This document shows, one piece after another, positions 27,773-35,304 of a DNA stretch of 64,000 nt. Under the pieces are notes generated by a model that made no database searches, was not told where the DNA came from, and saw only the letters and a list, made by a program, of their open reading frames with translations. The stretch is from positions 186,001 to 250,000 of the forward strand of contig NZ_JAGIPH010000004.1 in the NCBI RefSeq assembly GCF_017877135.1, in the 5' to 3' direction. Position 1 is the first letter of the stretch. Each line of letters starts with the position of its first letter. Position numbers and translations under genes: made by a program. The DNA is from Neorhizobium galegae (GTDB lineage: Bacteria; Pseudomonadota; Alphaproteobacteria; Rhizobiales; Rhizobiaceae).

Positions 27773-27774
27773 CC
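27750..27774 (-). promoter_or_regulatory. EcfG-type promoter, EEP gene
   Basis: On the minus strand: GGAAC (27774-27770), 16 bases, GGTT (27753-27750). The -35 of each strand covers the -10 of the other. Confidence 0.65.
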
Positions 27775-27835
27775 CTTAACGCAAAACTCACTTTGGCCGT
27801 CGGGCCGAAACCACCTGAAGAGCGAGGGAGCCGAC

Positions 27836-28783
27836 GTGACGCGGCAGATCATCCGACTACTCGTGGCCGCAATCATCTGTATTGCAGCCGTACTCGTCTA
27901 TCGAAGTCTGAGTCGCTACAGTCTTGAGGATATCCGCAGCTCGCTTTCCATGATCCCGCCCTGGCGGCTTGTGACGGCATCGCTTTTTGTCGCGGCTTCC
28001 TATCTTTGCCTGTCCGGCTTCGACTGGCTGGCGCTGCGCTATGTCGGCAGGCCGCAACCTTTCCGGCGTGCGGCACTTGCGTCTTTCACGGCACTCTCGA
28101 TCGGCCACAATGTCGGAGGGGCAGCACTGTCGAGCGGTGCGGTTCGCTATCGTTTCTATACGCGCTGGGGGCTTTCGGGCGATGAAGTGGCCAAGGTCAT
28201 CCTGTTTTGCGGGGCAACCGTGCTTCTCGGCCTGAGCATGCTCGCAGCCATCACCCTTCTCTTCATGCCGCCGACGGGCGACGGCATGCTTGATCTCGAT
28301 CCAGCAGCTCGGTTCTGGCTGGGACTTCTGTTTCTTGCCTATCCGGTCGCCTATGTCGTCTGCTCCATCTGGGGGAGACCGCCGCTCAAATTCCGCTCGT
28401 TTCGCATGGAAATGCCGCAGACGAAGATGTGTCTGGCGCAGATTGCCGTCGGCACCGTCAATTTCGGCTGTGTGGCCGGCGCGCTCCACCAGTTGCTCGC
28501 CACCTTTACCGATGCCGGTTATCTGCAGGTGGCAGCGTCCTATGTGACGGCAACGATTGCCGCGATGCTGAGCCATGTTCCGGGTGGGCTTGGAGTGCTG
28601 GAGGCAACCATGCTGATGCTGTTGCCCGCCAGCGCCTCGATCGGGGCGCTGGTTGCTTTCCGCGTGCTCTATTACTTCATTCCGCTGTTGATCGGTGTGC
28701 CGGTCTTCCTCGTGTCGGAAGCCTATTTCCGCCGGCTGGCGCCGGAGCGTGAACCGTCAGGTGAAGCTGCGCGTCAGGCGTGA
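27836..28783 (+). CDS. UPF0104 / lysylphosphatidylglycerol synthase-type membrane protein
   Basis: The 315-residue integral membrane protein (about eight helices) starts at GTG behind GAGGGAG. It has the UPF0104 (AglD/MprF flippase-like) pattern: FVAASYLCLSGFDWLALRYVG, SIGHNVGGAALSSGAVRYRFY and HVPGGLGVLEATMLMLLP. It contains only the membrane part, without the aminoacyl-transferase domain of MprF, so lipid flipping or transfer is a guess. Its 3' end overlaps the convergent phospholipase D gene by 27 bases. Confidence 0.8.
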   Translation: MTRQIIRLLVAAIICIAAVLVYRSLSRYSLEDIRSSLSMIPPWRLVTASLFVAASYLCLSGFDWLALRYVGRPQPFRRAALASFTALSIGHNVGGAALSSGAVRYRFYTRWGLSGDEVAKVILFCGATVLLGLSMLAAITLLFMPPTGDGMLDLDPAARFWLGLLFLAYPVAYVVCSIWGRPPLKFRSFRMEMPQTKMCLAQIAVGTVNFGCVAGALHQLLATFTDAGYLQVAASYVTATIAAMLSHVPGGLGVLEATMLMLLPASASIGALVAFRVLYYFIPLLIGVPVFLVSEAYFRRLAPEREPSGEAARQA

Positions 28784-30283
28784 CAGCGCCCAGCGCGTGC
28801 CGACCTTCAGCTGTCGGAACGGCCAGAACGGCCGGCGGGGATCGGCAAGCGAGGTGCCGATCAGCGACTCCGTCTCGCCATTGCTTGCAATGACGAAGGG
28901 CCTCAGACCGCGCGGCCTGCTGTTGAACTGCTCGATGGTCCGGATCAGCGAGCCGGTCTCGGCAATCGAGGCCGAGATATCGGCAGGGCTTGCCTCCAGA
29001 TGTTCGGCGATCAGATCGTCGCGCAAGGCAGTCAGCGCCCGGCGGCCCTCTTCGCTCGTCGGCTCGAAGGCAATGTCGGATTCCGTATCGAGCCCTTCCG
29101 AGCGGTTGTTGAGGTTGGAGGAACCGATACGCACAAAGCGGTCGTCAATCACCACCAGCTTGGAATGGACGATAATCTCCGTCTCCTTGCCCTCGCCATC
29201 CCGCGTCACGGCATAGTACACACGCAGCCGATTGTAGCGGTCCAGCCGCTTCAGGCGGCGGATCAGCCGGTTGCGATTGTGGCCCATCATCAGTTTTTCG
29301 AGGAGCCCATGCGATTCCCGCGTCACCAGAATGACGATCTCGGGGCCGTCCGGCTCCTGCAGCCGCTCGGCCAGCGTGCGGGCAACGGTAAAGGAGGCCA
29401 GATACTGGGATTCCAGGTAGATGTGGCGCCGTGCCGCGCGAAGCGCATCATGTGTCAGCTGCACCGCCTCGCGGCGGCCACGTTTGCCGTTCCACAGAAG
29501 CGGTTCGGTCAGCGCCAGTGCCACCGGGCAATCGGTGAGCGACGGCGCCAGATCCTGCGGCCAGAGTGAATCGGGATTGCCGGGATCGGCATTCAGCACT
29601 TCGCCGGTTGCGCGTTTCCAGCGCTTGCGGGCAGCGTCTCCCACCAGAACGGCGCCATCACCGGCCAGAATGGCCTGCAGGTCATGCACCGGTCCATAGC
29701 AGGTGCCGTCCGGCGAGCAGCGCAGCGCATTGGGAATGGCGTGCCGGCGGTCATCCCAGCGGCGGGCGGTGAGGTCGATGCCGCCGAGAAATGCCACCGC
29801 ATCGTCCACCGCCACCATTTTCTGGTGATGGCTGGCACGGACCGGATGGCGGAAATCGAATTCCAGCTTGATGCGCGGATGGTCGTTCCATCCGGTTTTC
29901 TGGAAGAGCTTGAAGCTTTTGCCGGAATAGATCGGCCCCATGCCCCAGACGAGAATGCGCACGATCAGCCCCTCATGGGCCTCCACCTGCGCGCGCAGAA
30001 TTTCGCCAAGGGTCGGGCTTCCGTCCTCTTCCGGCGTCAGGCGAATGTGCGGATTGAAATCCCAGCCGACGATGAAGATCGATTTTTCGGCTTTGGCCAG
30101 AACCTGCGCCAGGCGCTGATAATATTCCGCGCCATCGACAAGAAAGGCGGCGCGGCTTGTGACGGCTTCACGCCAGGCATTGCGGCCGGGACGGATGATG
30201 GAAGCCGTCTTTGATGTCTGGCCCTGTGCTGTGTTGCCTTGCGCTGTCTGGCTCTGGCCGGCGCTGTACATGCTCGCGTCCAC
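28757..30283 (-). CDS. Phospholipase D-family protein
   Basis: I start at the GTG at 30283, behind AGAAGG (508 residues); an ATG lies four codons later. Two HKD motifs are complete: HHQKMVAVDD with GGIDLTARRWDD, and VHSKLVVIDD with GSSNLNNRS. No membrane segment or signal peptide is seen, unlike cardiolipin synthases. The protein likely cleaves or exchanges phosphodiester bonds of phospholipids. A strict EcfG-type promoter lies 36-60 bases upstream. Together with the EEP and UPF0104 genes it forms a compact lipid-type group under the same promoter class. Confidence 0.85.
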   Translation of the reverse strand: MDASMYSAGQSQTAQGNTAQGQTSKTASIIRPGRNAWREAVTSRAAFLVDGAEYYQRLAQVLAKAEKSIFIVGWDFNPHIRLTPEEDGSPTLGEILRAQVEAHEGLIVRILVWGMGPIYSGKSFKLFQKTGWNDHPRIKLEFDFRHPVRASHHQKMVAVDDAVAFLGGIDLTARRWDDRRHAIPNALRCSPDGTCYGPVHDLQAILAGDGAVLVGDAARKRWKRATGEVLNADPGNPDSLWPQDLAPSLTDCPVALALTEPLLWNGKRGRREAVQLTHDALRAARRHIYLESQYLASFTVARTLAERLQEPDGPEIVILVTRESHGLLEKLMMGHNRNRLIRRLKRLDRYNRLRVYYAVTRDGEGKETEIIVHSKLVVIDDRFVRIGSSNLNNRSEGLDTESDIAFEPTSEEGRRALTALRDDLIAEHLEASPADISASIAETGSLIRTIEQFNSRPRGLRPFVIASNGETESLIGTSLADPRRPFWPFRQLKVGTRWALSRLTRSFT

Positions 30284-30318
30284 GATCGTCACCTTCTGGA
30301 TCCCTGCTCTGGGCACAG

Positions 30319-30343
30319 AACGCACCGGTGCCACGCCGGTTCC
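30319..30343 (-). promoter_or_regulatory. EcfG-type promoter, phospholipase D gene
   Basis: Minus strand: GGAAC (30343-30339), 16 bases, CGTT (30322-30319). The leader to the GTG at 30283 would be about 28 bases. Confidence 0.75.
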
Positions 30344-30418
30344 CGTCCGGGGCACGACAAGTTGCGGATCGATCAAACTTCAGGAATGCGGCGGAAAGTT
30401 CCGCCACGCGCCGGCCCG

Positions 30419-30574
30419 CTAGAATTGTGCTGGCGGCTCGCGCGTCTCGTCCGGGTTTGGCAAGGGCGTCTCATCGGGCAACCGGTCCGGTTCAGGTTCC
30501 TGGATCGGCGGCTCGGGAGCCCAGACGGGGGACGGCATCGGCGGCTGTTCGCTCGGATCGCGCGGGGCTGGCAT
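30419..30574 (-). CDS. Small proline-rich protein (51 residues)
   Basis: From the ATG at 30574 (GGAG with six bases spacing) the gene encodes 51 residues, about one third proline, with many acidic residues (EPPIQEPEPDRLPDE). It has no hydrophobic segment and is predicted disordered. The family is not recognised. A near-consensus stress promoter with a 20-base leader argues that it is a real gene. Confidence 0.6.
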   Translation of the reverse strand: MPAPRDPSEQPPMPSPVWAPEPPIQEPEPDRLPDETPLPNPDETREPPAQF

Positions 30575-30599
30575 GATCATCTCCTCGTTTGCTGACTGT

Positions 30600-30624
30600 T
30601 GAACCGCAAGCCCGGGAGATCGTT
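30600..30624 (+). promoter_or_regulatory. Near-consensus EcfG-type promoter, DUF892 gene
   Basis: Plus strand: TGAAC (one mismatch to GGAAC, 30600-30604), 16 bases, CGTT (30621-30624). It overlaps the minus-strand promoter in the same back-to-back way as at 27.75 kb and would serve the gene at 30756. Confidence 0.4.
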
Positions 30625-30626
30625 CC
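30602..30626 (-). promoter_or_regulatory. EcfG-type promoter, proline-rich protein gene
   Basis: Minus strand: GGAAC (30626-30622), 16 bases, GGTT (30605-30602). Confidence 0.65.
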
Positions 30627-30755
30627 CATCTTTGTTGCGGCATTTATGTCAAGGAAAGGGCTGAATCCTGGGATAGGATCAAAAGCCGCAGGAGAGGTTG
30701 TCTCCGGCTGAGGTTTTCACCGGCGCCGACTGACGAAGATTGAAGGAGTTTGTTG

Positions 30756-31262
30756 ATGGCCCATTCCGTCGACCATTTCATTGCCTGGCTGGGCGAGGCG
30801 CACGCTCTGGAGGTTCAGGCATCGGCTCTGTTGCGCGCCCAGATCGCCCGCATCGAGAATTATCCGGAATTGCGCGAGCGCCTGCAGGAGCACCTGACGC
30901 AGACCGAAGCACAGGCGGACGTTCTGCTGCGGCTTCTCGACCGCGCTTCGGGAAGCGGCTCGGTGCTGAAGGGCGTGGCCGGTCGGCTCTCAGCCGTGGC
31001 GCAGGGCATGACCGGGATGCTGGCCGCCGACGAGGTGGTGCGGATCGCCATGGCGGCCTATGGCTTCGAACATTCAAAGATCGCGCTCTACCGGGTATTG
31101 CTCACTGCCGCCGACGAATTGGGTGACACCGAAGCAGTGGGCGTGTTCGAGAATATCCTCAAGCAGGAGGCGGCGATGGCAGCCTGGCTTGAAACGCATC
31201 TTGATGTCGTCACGCGCCTTTACCTGATGCGCGACGAACGGGATCTTCTGGCCAAGCGCTGA
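30756..31262 (+). CDS. DUF892 / YciE-type ferritin-like protein
   Basis: The 168-residue all-helical protein has the DUF892 (YciE/YciF) layout: FIAWLGEAHALEVQASALLRAQ at the N-terminus, an E-x-H pair in LQEHLTQTEAQ, AYGFEHSKIALYRVLLTAADELGD and a final KQEAAMAAWLETHLDVVT. AAGGAG precedes the ATG. These proteins bind di-iron in a ferritin-like bundle and are induced by stress in enterobacteria and rhizobia. A second, divergent member lies at 55939. Confidence 0.8.
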   Translation: MAHSVDHFIAWLGEAHALEVQASALLRAQIARIENYPELRERLQEHLTQTEAQADVLLRLLDRASGSGSVLKGVAGRLSAVAQGMTGMLAADEVVRIAMAAYGFEHSKIALYRVLLTAADELGDTEAVGVFENILKQEAAMAAWLETHLDVVTRLYLMRDERDLLAKR

Positions 31263-31286
31263 TCGTCTCAAAGAACGTGCACGGAA

Positions 31287-31316
31287 AAGCCCGCCGGCAG
31301 GCTGTGCGGCGGGCTT
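31287..31316. terminator. Terminator after DUF892 gene
   Basis: Arms AAGCCCGCCG (31287-31296) and CGGCGGGCTT (31307-31316) form a perfect 10-base stem between convergent genes. Confidence 0.65.
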
Positions 31317-31331
31317 GCTGCAGGCCGGCTC

Positions 31332-31541
31332 TCAGGAGCTCAGCTTGGCGGTCAGTTCACCGGGATCGCGAATGCCGGTGCGATAGAGCTCGATGATTTC
31401 GGCAGCCAGATTGTCGGCCGCGCGCTTGTCGCTGAGAGCCACGCCCTCCAGGCCGCGTTCCCGGCGCAAGACATCAAAGCAGGTCTGCAGAAATGCGAGT
31501 TCCTGCGGTTCGAGTGTGGTTTCAGCAGCCGATATGGTCAC
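31332..31541 (-). CDS. Small protein of unknown function (69 residues)
   Basis: The open frame begins at an ATG at 31559, but AAGGAGG lies inside its first codons and is ideally placed for the GTG at 31541, which I prefer. The product is mostly helical (LEPQELAFLQTCFDVLRRERGL, NLAAEIIELYRTG; residues about 8-60). I do not recognise the family. It is convergent with the DUF892 gene and divergent from the sensor kinase gene. Confidence 0.6.
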   Translation of the reverse strand: MTISAAETTLEPQELAFLQTCFDVLRRERGLEGVALSDKRAADNLAAEIIELYRTGIRDPGELTAKLSS

Positions 31542-31802
31542 GTTTGCCACCTCCTTCATAAAGGGCGAAAGCTTTTGCTCGTCTTCCAGCCGCCGGCGCC
31601 CCGTGCAATGGCCAGCGGTATCGCAAGACTACGCCCATCCGGGCGCATTGCAACCGATCCCCTCTCACGATCGTCTGAACTCTTGGTGTCCGGGCTGAAA
31701 CGGCGGCGCGTCCGGTCGGCGCGCAAAACGGCGCGACGCACTTGAGTGCGCGCTAAAGATCGGCTCAACTGCCCCAAGGGGAGAGTGGGAGGATCGGAAA
31801 CG

Positions 31803-33719
31803 GTGGCAGAAAACGGGCGAGCCGAGCCTGCAGGTGCCTTTGCGGGTCTGATGCGACGAGGCGAGGGGGACGGTATCGCGGACCGCGCGCGACCGCGCCG
31901 GCGGCTCTTGACGGCACAGGCGGCGGTTCTTGCCATCCTCTTCATCGGCATCCTGTTCGTCGTCTATGGCGGCGAGGTCATCAAGAAGCGCTATCTGCGC
32001 GAGGCCGAAACGCAAGGCGCGACAACGCTTCGTCTGGCCGTTTCTGCGCTTGAAGGGCATCTGCGTCGCTACGAGGCACTGCCGGCGCTTCTTGCAGACC
32101 AGCCGGCCATAGAGGCACTGATCCAGCATCCGGGCGATGTGGTGATCCGCCACGCGACCAACCGCTATCTCAGCGAGATCAATGCCCTTCTCAAATCCTC
32201 TGACATCTACATGATGACCATGGATGGCCAGACGATCGCTGCCAGCAATTTCGAATTGCCGACCAGCTTCATCGGACAGAATTTCAGCTACCGGCCGTAT
32301 TTCCAGGAAGCGGCACAGGGGGCTCAGGCCCGCTTTTATGCGCTCGGCACCACATCGGCCAAGCGCGGCTACTATTTTTCCTCGCCCATCGAAATTTCCG
32401 GCCGCATCCTCGGTGTCCTGGTGTTCAAGGTCGATATCGATATGATCGAGGCGTCCTGGGTGGGGGGTGACGCACGCATCTTCGTCTCCGATCCGGAAGG
32501 CATCATCTTCATGACGGGCACGGCGGAATGGCTCTACAATGCCGTGCTGCCGCTGACACCCGAACGGCTGGCACGCACGAGCGCATCGCGCCGCTATGCC
32601 GATGCGGTGCTGAAGCCGCTGCCCTCGACGGAGGTCATGGAGGCAGGCCACCGTCTCGTGCGCATCGCTGAACGTCAGGGCACGCGCGAATATCTGGCGC
32701 TGTCGCAAGCCATGCCGGAGGCGGGCTGGACGGTGAATGTGCTCACCGATACGGCATCGGCACGGGCGCAGGCGCAGACCGTGGTGATTGCCGGGTTCCT
32801 GCTTCTGTGCCTGGCCGGGCTTGGCCTTGCCATCCTGCTGCAGCGGCGTCAGCGTCTTGCCGAGCGTCTGATGCTGCAGGCCGAAGCGCAGGGCGAGCTG
32901 GAACGGCGCGTGGTGGAGCGCACCGCCGACCTTGCCCGCGTCAATACGCGCATCGAAGAGGAAATCGCCGAACGGCGTCTCACCGAACAGCAGCTGCGTC
33001 AGACCCAGGCCGATCTCATCCAGGCCGGCAAGCTTGCCGGGCTCGGCCAGATGTCGGCGGCGCTGTCGCACGAGTTCAACCAGCCGCTCGCGGCCGCCAA
33101 GACCTATACCGACAGTGCCGCCGTTCTCATCGAGCGCGGCCGTCTGGAGGAGGCGAACGACAATATCCGCCGCATCTCGGCGCTCATCGACCGTATGGCG
33201 TCGATCTCCCGGCACCTGCGCAACTTTGCCAGAAAACCCAACGAGAAACTCGGGCCGGTGCTGCTCGATGAGGTGATCCGGGACACGCTGGACATCGTGG
33301 CCGCCCGCCTGAAAGCCGCCGACGCGATGCTCGTCGTCGATCTGTCGTCACCCGATCTTGCAGTGGAGGCGGGCTTCGTGCGCCTGCAGCAGGTGCTCGT
33401 CAACATCATCACCAATGCCGCCGATGCGATGGAAGGGCTGGAGGAGAGGGAGATCGAGATATCCGCTCGGCCGGAAGATGGGCTCGTGGCCATTTTCGTG
33501 CGCGATCACGGGCCCGGCGTGCCGGCGGCCATCCGCGAGCGCATCTTCGATCCCTTCTTCACCACCAAGGGTGTCGGCAAGGGGCTGGGACTTGGCCTTT
33601 CCATCTCCTATAACATCATCAAGGACTTCGGTGGCAGCCTGGACGTCAGCGATCACCCCCAGGGCGGGGCGCTGTTTCGCATCAGGCTGCAGCCGGCAGG
33701 CGAGCGGACACAAGGATAG
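31803..33719 (+). CDS. dctB: Sensor histidine kinase, DctB-like
   Basis: From the GTG at 31803 (GGAGG upstream; another GTG at 31746 is possible) the protein has 638 residues. Two membrane helices (VLAILFIGILFVVYG and VVIAGFLLLCLAGLGLAILL) bracket a periplasmic dCache-type sensor of about 240 residues as in DctB, with GQNFSYRPYFQEA and ARFYALGTTSAKRGYYFS. A coiled coil, HisKA (H423 in LSHEFNQPLAA) and HATPase (GKGLGLGLSIS) follow. It should sense a C4-dicarboxylate or tricarboxylate and phosphorylate the DctD-like protein encoded 10 bases downstream. Confidence 0.82.
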   Translation: MAENGRAEPAGAFAGLMRRGEGDGIADRARPRRRLLTAQAAVLAILFIGILFVVYGGEVIKKRYLREAETQGATTLRLAVSALEGHLRRYEALPALLADQPAIEALIQHPGDVVIRHATNRYLSEINALLKSSDIYMMTMDGQTIAASNFELPTSFIGQNFSYRPYFQEAAQGAQARFYALGTTSAKRGYYFSSPIEISGRILGVLVFKVDIDMIEASWVGGDARIFVSDPEGIIFMTGTAEWLYNAVLPLTPERLARTSASRRYADAVLKPLPSTEVMEAGHRLVRIAERQGTREYLALSQAMPEAGWTVNVLTDTASARAQAQTVVIAGFLLLCLAGLGLAILLQRRQRLAERLMLQAEAQGELERRVVERTADLARVNTRIEEEIAERRLTEQQLRQTQADLIQAGKLAGLGQMSAALSHEFNQPLAAAKTYTDSAAVLIERGRLEEANDNIRRISALIDRMASISRHLRNFARKPNEKLGPVLLDEVIRDTLDIVAARLKAADAMLVVDLSSPDLAVEAGFVRLQQVLVNIITNAADAMEGLEEREIEISARPEDGLVAIFVRDHGPGVPAAIRERIFDPFFTTKGVGKGLGLGLSISYNIIKDFGGSLDVSDHPQGGALFRIRLQPAGERTQG

Positions 33720-33729
33720 GCTGGGACGC

Positions 33730-35094
33730 ATGCAGCGGGTTTTGCTGGTGGACGACGAGGAGGAACTGCGCCGCTCCACCGCGCAGGCGCTGGAGTTGTC
33801 CGGGCTTTCGGTGCAGACGCTTGCCAGTGCCGACCACGTTCTGGAACTTATCGGCTATGCCTTTGACGGCGTCGTGGTGAGCGATATCCGCATGCCGGGC
33901 CTCGATGGCATGACGCTGATGCAGCGGATCCGGGAGCTCGACGCGGAAATCCCGGTCATCCTGGTGACTGGCCACGGCGACGTGCAGCTGGCTGTGAAGG
34001 CGATGCGGGAAGGCGCCTATGATTTCATCGAAAAGCCGTTCACCACGACGCATCTTTCGGGCGTCATCCGCCGCGCGCTTGATCGGCGGGGCCTGGTTCT
34101 CGAAAACCGGCGCCTGAGGGCGGTGGCCGGCAAGCGCGATGATCTGGAAAGCCGGCTGCCGGGGCGCACCCAGGGCATGGTCGATCTGCGCTACCAGATC
34201 CGCGCCATCGGGGCAGCCGATGCCGACACGCTGGTGATCGGCGATACGGGTGTGGGCAAGGAAGTGGTCGCGCGGGCGCTGCATGATGTGAGTGCGCGCG
34301 CCAACCGGCCGTTCATCGCCATCAATTGCGCGGCGCTGCCGGAAAACCTCATCGAAAGCGAGCTGTTCGGCCATGAGGCGGGCGCCTTTCCCGGTGCGCT
34401 TCGTCCGCGCTTTGGCAAATTCGAGCATGGCCGGGGAGGCACGATCCTGCTCGACGAGATCGGCTCCATGCCTTTCGACCTGCAGGCAAAGTTCCTGCGC
34501 GTGCTGCAGGAGCGGGTGATCACGCGGCTAGGCTCCAACGAGACGGTGGGTCTCGATGTGCGCTTCATCGCCACCAGCAAGGTCGATCTGGAGGCGGAAG
34601 TGACGGCCGGCCGCTTTCGTGCCGACCTTCTCTACCGATTGAATGTCGCAACCCTTCGTGTGCCCTCGCTTGCCCAGCGCCGGGCGGATATTCCGCTGCT
34701 CTTCCTGCAATTGGTGCGCGAAGCCTGCGCCCGCTATGGCCGCGACGATATCGACGTGCCGCAGGAAGTGGTGGCCTCGGTTGCCCAGCGTGACTGGCCG
34801 GGCAATGTGCGCGAGCTGCGCAATGCCGCCGACCGGCTTGTGCTCGGCCTCGATATGCGCCCGGGCGATGGCGGTGCATTGGTGAAGCCGGACAGCGGAA
34901 GGCTCTCCGACCGCGTTGCAGCCTTCGAGCGCAATATTATCGCGAGTGCCATCGCCGCCCATGGCGGGGCCCTTCGGCCCGTCTACGAACAGCTCGGAAT
35001 CAGCCGCAAGACGCTCTACGAAAAGATGCAGAAATATGGCCTCGACAAGAAGCTGCTGTCGCCGGAAAGCCTGATGGAGCTGGGGGAAGACTAA
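33730..35094 (+). CDS. dctD: NtrC-family response regulator, DctD-like, with GAFPGA in place of GAFTGA
   Basis: The start is the ATG at 33730 (454 residues); the frame is open far upstream but overlaps dctB. Domains: receiver (D-containing VVSDIRMPG, lysine in IEKPF), AAA+ (Walker A GDTGVGKE near 174, Walker B GGTILLDEIGSM, arginine region RADLLYRLN) and a Fis-type helix-turn-helix at the end (LRPVYEQLGISRKTLYEKM). The sigma-54 contact loop at residues 218-223 reads GAFPGA (codons at 34381-34398, proline CCC), replacing the conserved threonine. It may therefore work poorly with, or independently of, sigma-54. The likely target is the adjacent tctCBA operon. Confidence 0.82.
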   Translation: MQRVLLVDDEEELRRSTAQALELSGLSVQTLASADHVLELIGYAFDGVVVSDIRMPGLDGMTLMQRIRELDAEIPVILVTGHGDVQLAVKAMREGAYDFIEKPFTTTHLSGVIRRALDRRGLVLENRRLRAVAGKRDDLESRLPGRTQGMVDLRYQIRAIGAADADTLVIGDTGVGKEVVARALHDVSARANRPFIAINCAALPENLIESELFGHEAGAFPGALRPRFGKFEHGRGGTILLDEIGSMPFDLQAKFLRVLQERVITRLGSNETVGLDVRFIATSKVDLEAEVTAGRFRADLLYRLNVATLRVPSLAQRRADIPLLFLQLVREACARYGRDDIDVPQEVVASVAQRDWPGNVRELRNAADRLVLGLDMRPGDGGALVKPDSGRLSDRVAAFERNIIASAIAAHGGALRPVYEQLGISRKTLYEKMQKYGLDKKLLSPESLMELGED

Positions 35095-35106
35095 GCGGCG
35101 ACGCCG

Positions 35107-35158
35107 ATGGGTGGAAATCCACCCATGAAAACGCCGCGATGGGAAGAAATCGACCCAT
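35107..35158. promoter_or_regulatory. Two tandem 20-base palindromic sites upstream of tctC
   Basis: Site 1 (35107-35126) has perfect arms ATGGGTGG and CCACCCAT around AAAT. Site 2 (35139-35158) keeps ATGGG-N10-CCCAT and equals site 1 at 17 of 20 bases, with a shared GAAATC core. The sites are 32 bases apart, three helical turns. They lie between dctD and tctC, as expected for activator sites of the DctD-like protein. Confidence 0.6.
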
Positions 35159-35304
35159 GCCGCACTGCGGTATCGCGGTTTGAAGGGCGGCGGCCTTCAT
35201 CGGGTTGTTGCATGAAAGCCGTGCACGGGAACAGATGGCGTCATCTGGTTGCTGGGGGAGGAGCCGTCAGCGACCGGCCGGATTTCATCTCGAGGAGGAT
35301 GTCG

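Noticed and set aside
33358..33729. Longer DctD start inside dctB
   Set aside because: The receiver domain begins at the ATG at 33730; the upstream frame is a shadow of the kinase gene.
35225..35255. GGAAC...GGTT at 35228 as a stress promoter for tctC
   Set aside because: The spacing is 14 bases, outside the 16-17 range.
35200..35300. Possible sigma-54 promoter upstream of tctC (TGGCG at 35236, TTGC at 35249)
   Set aside because: The GG and GC pairs are 12 bases apart instead of 10, and no other GG-N10-GC with consensus flanks was found.
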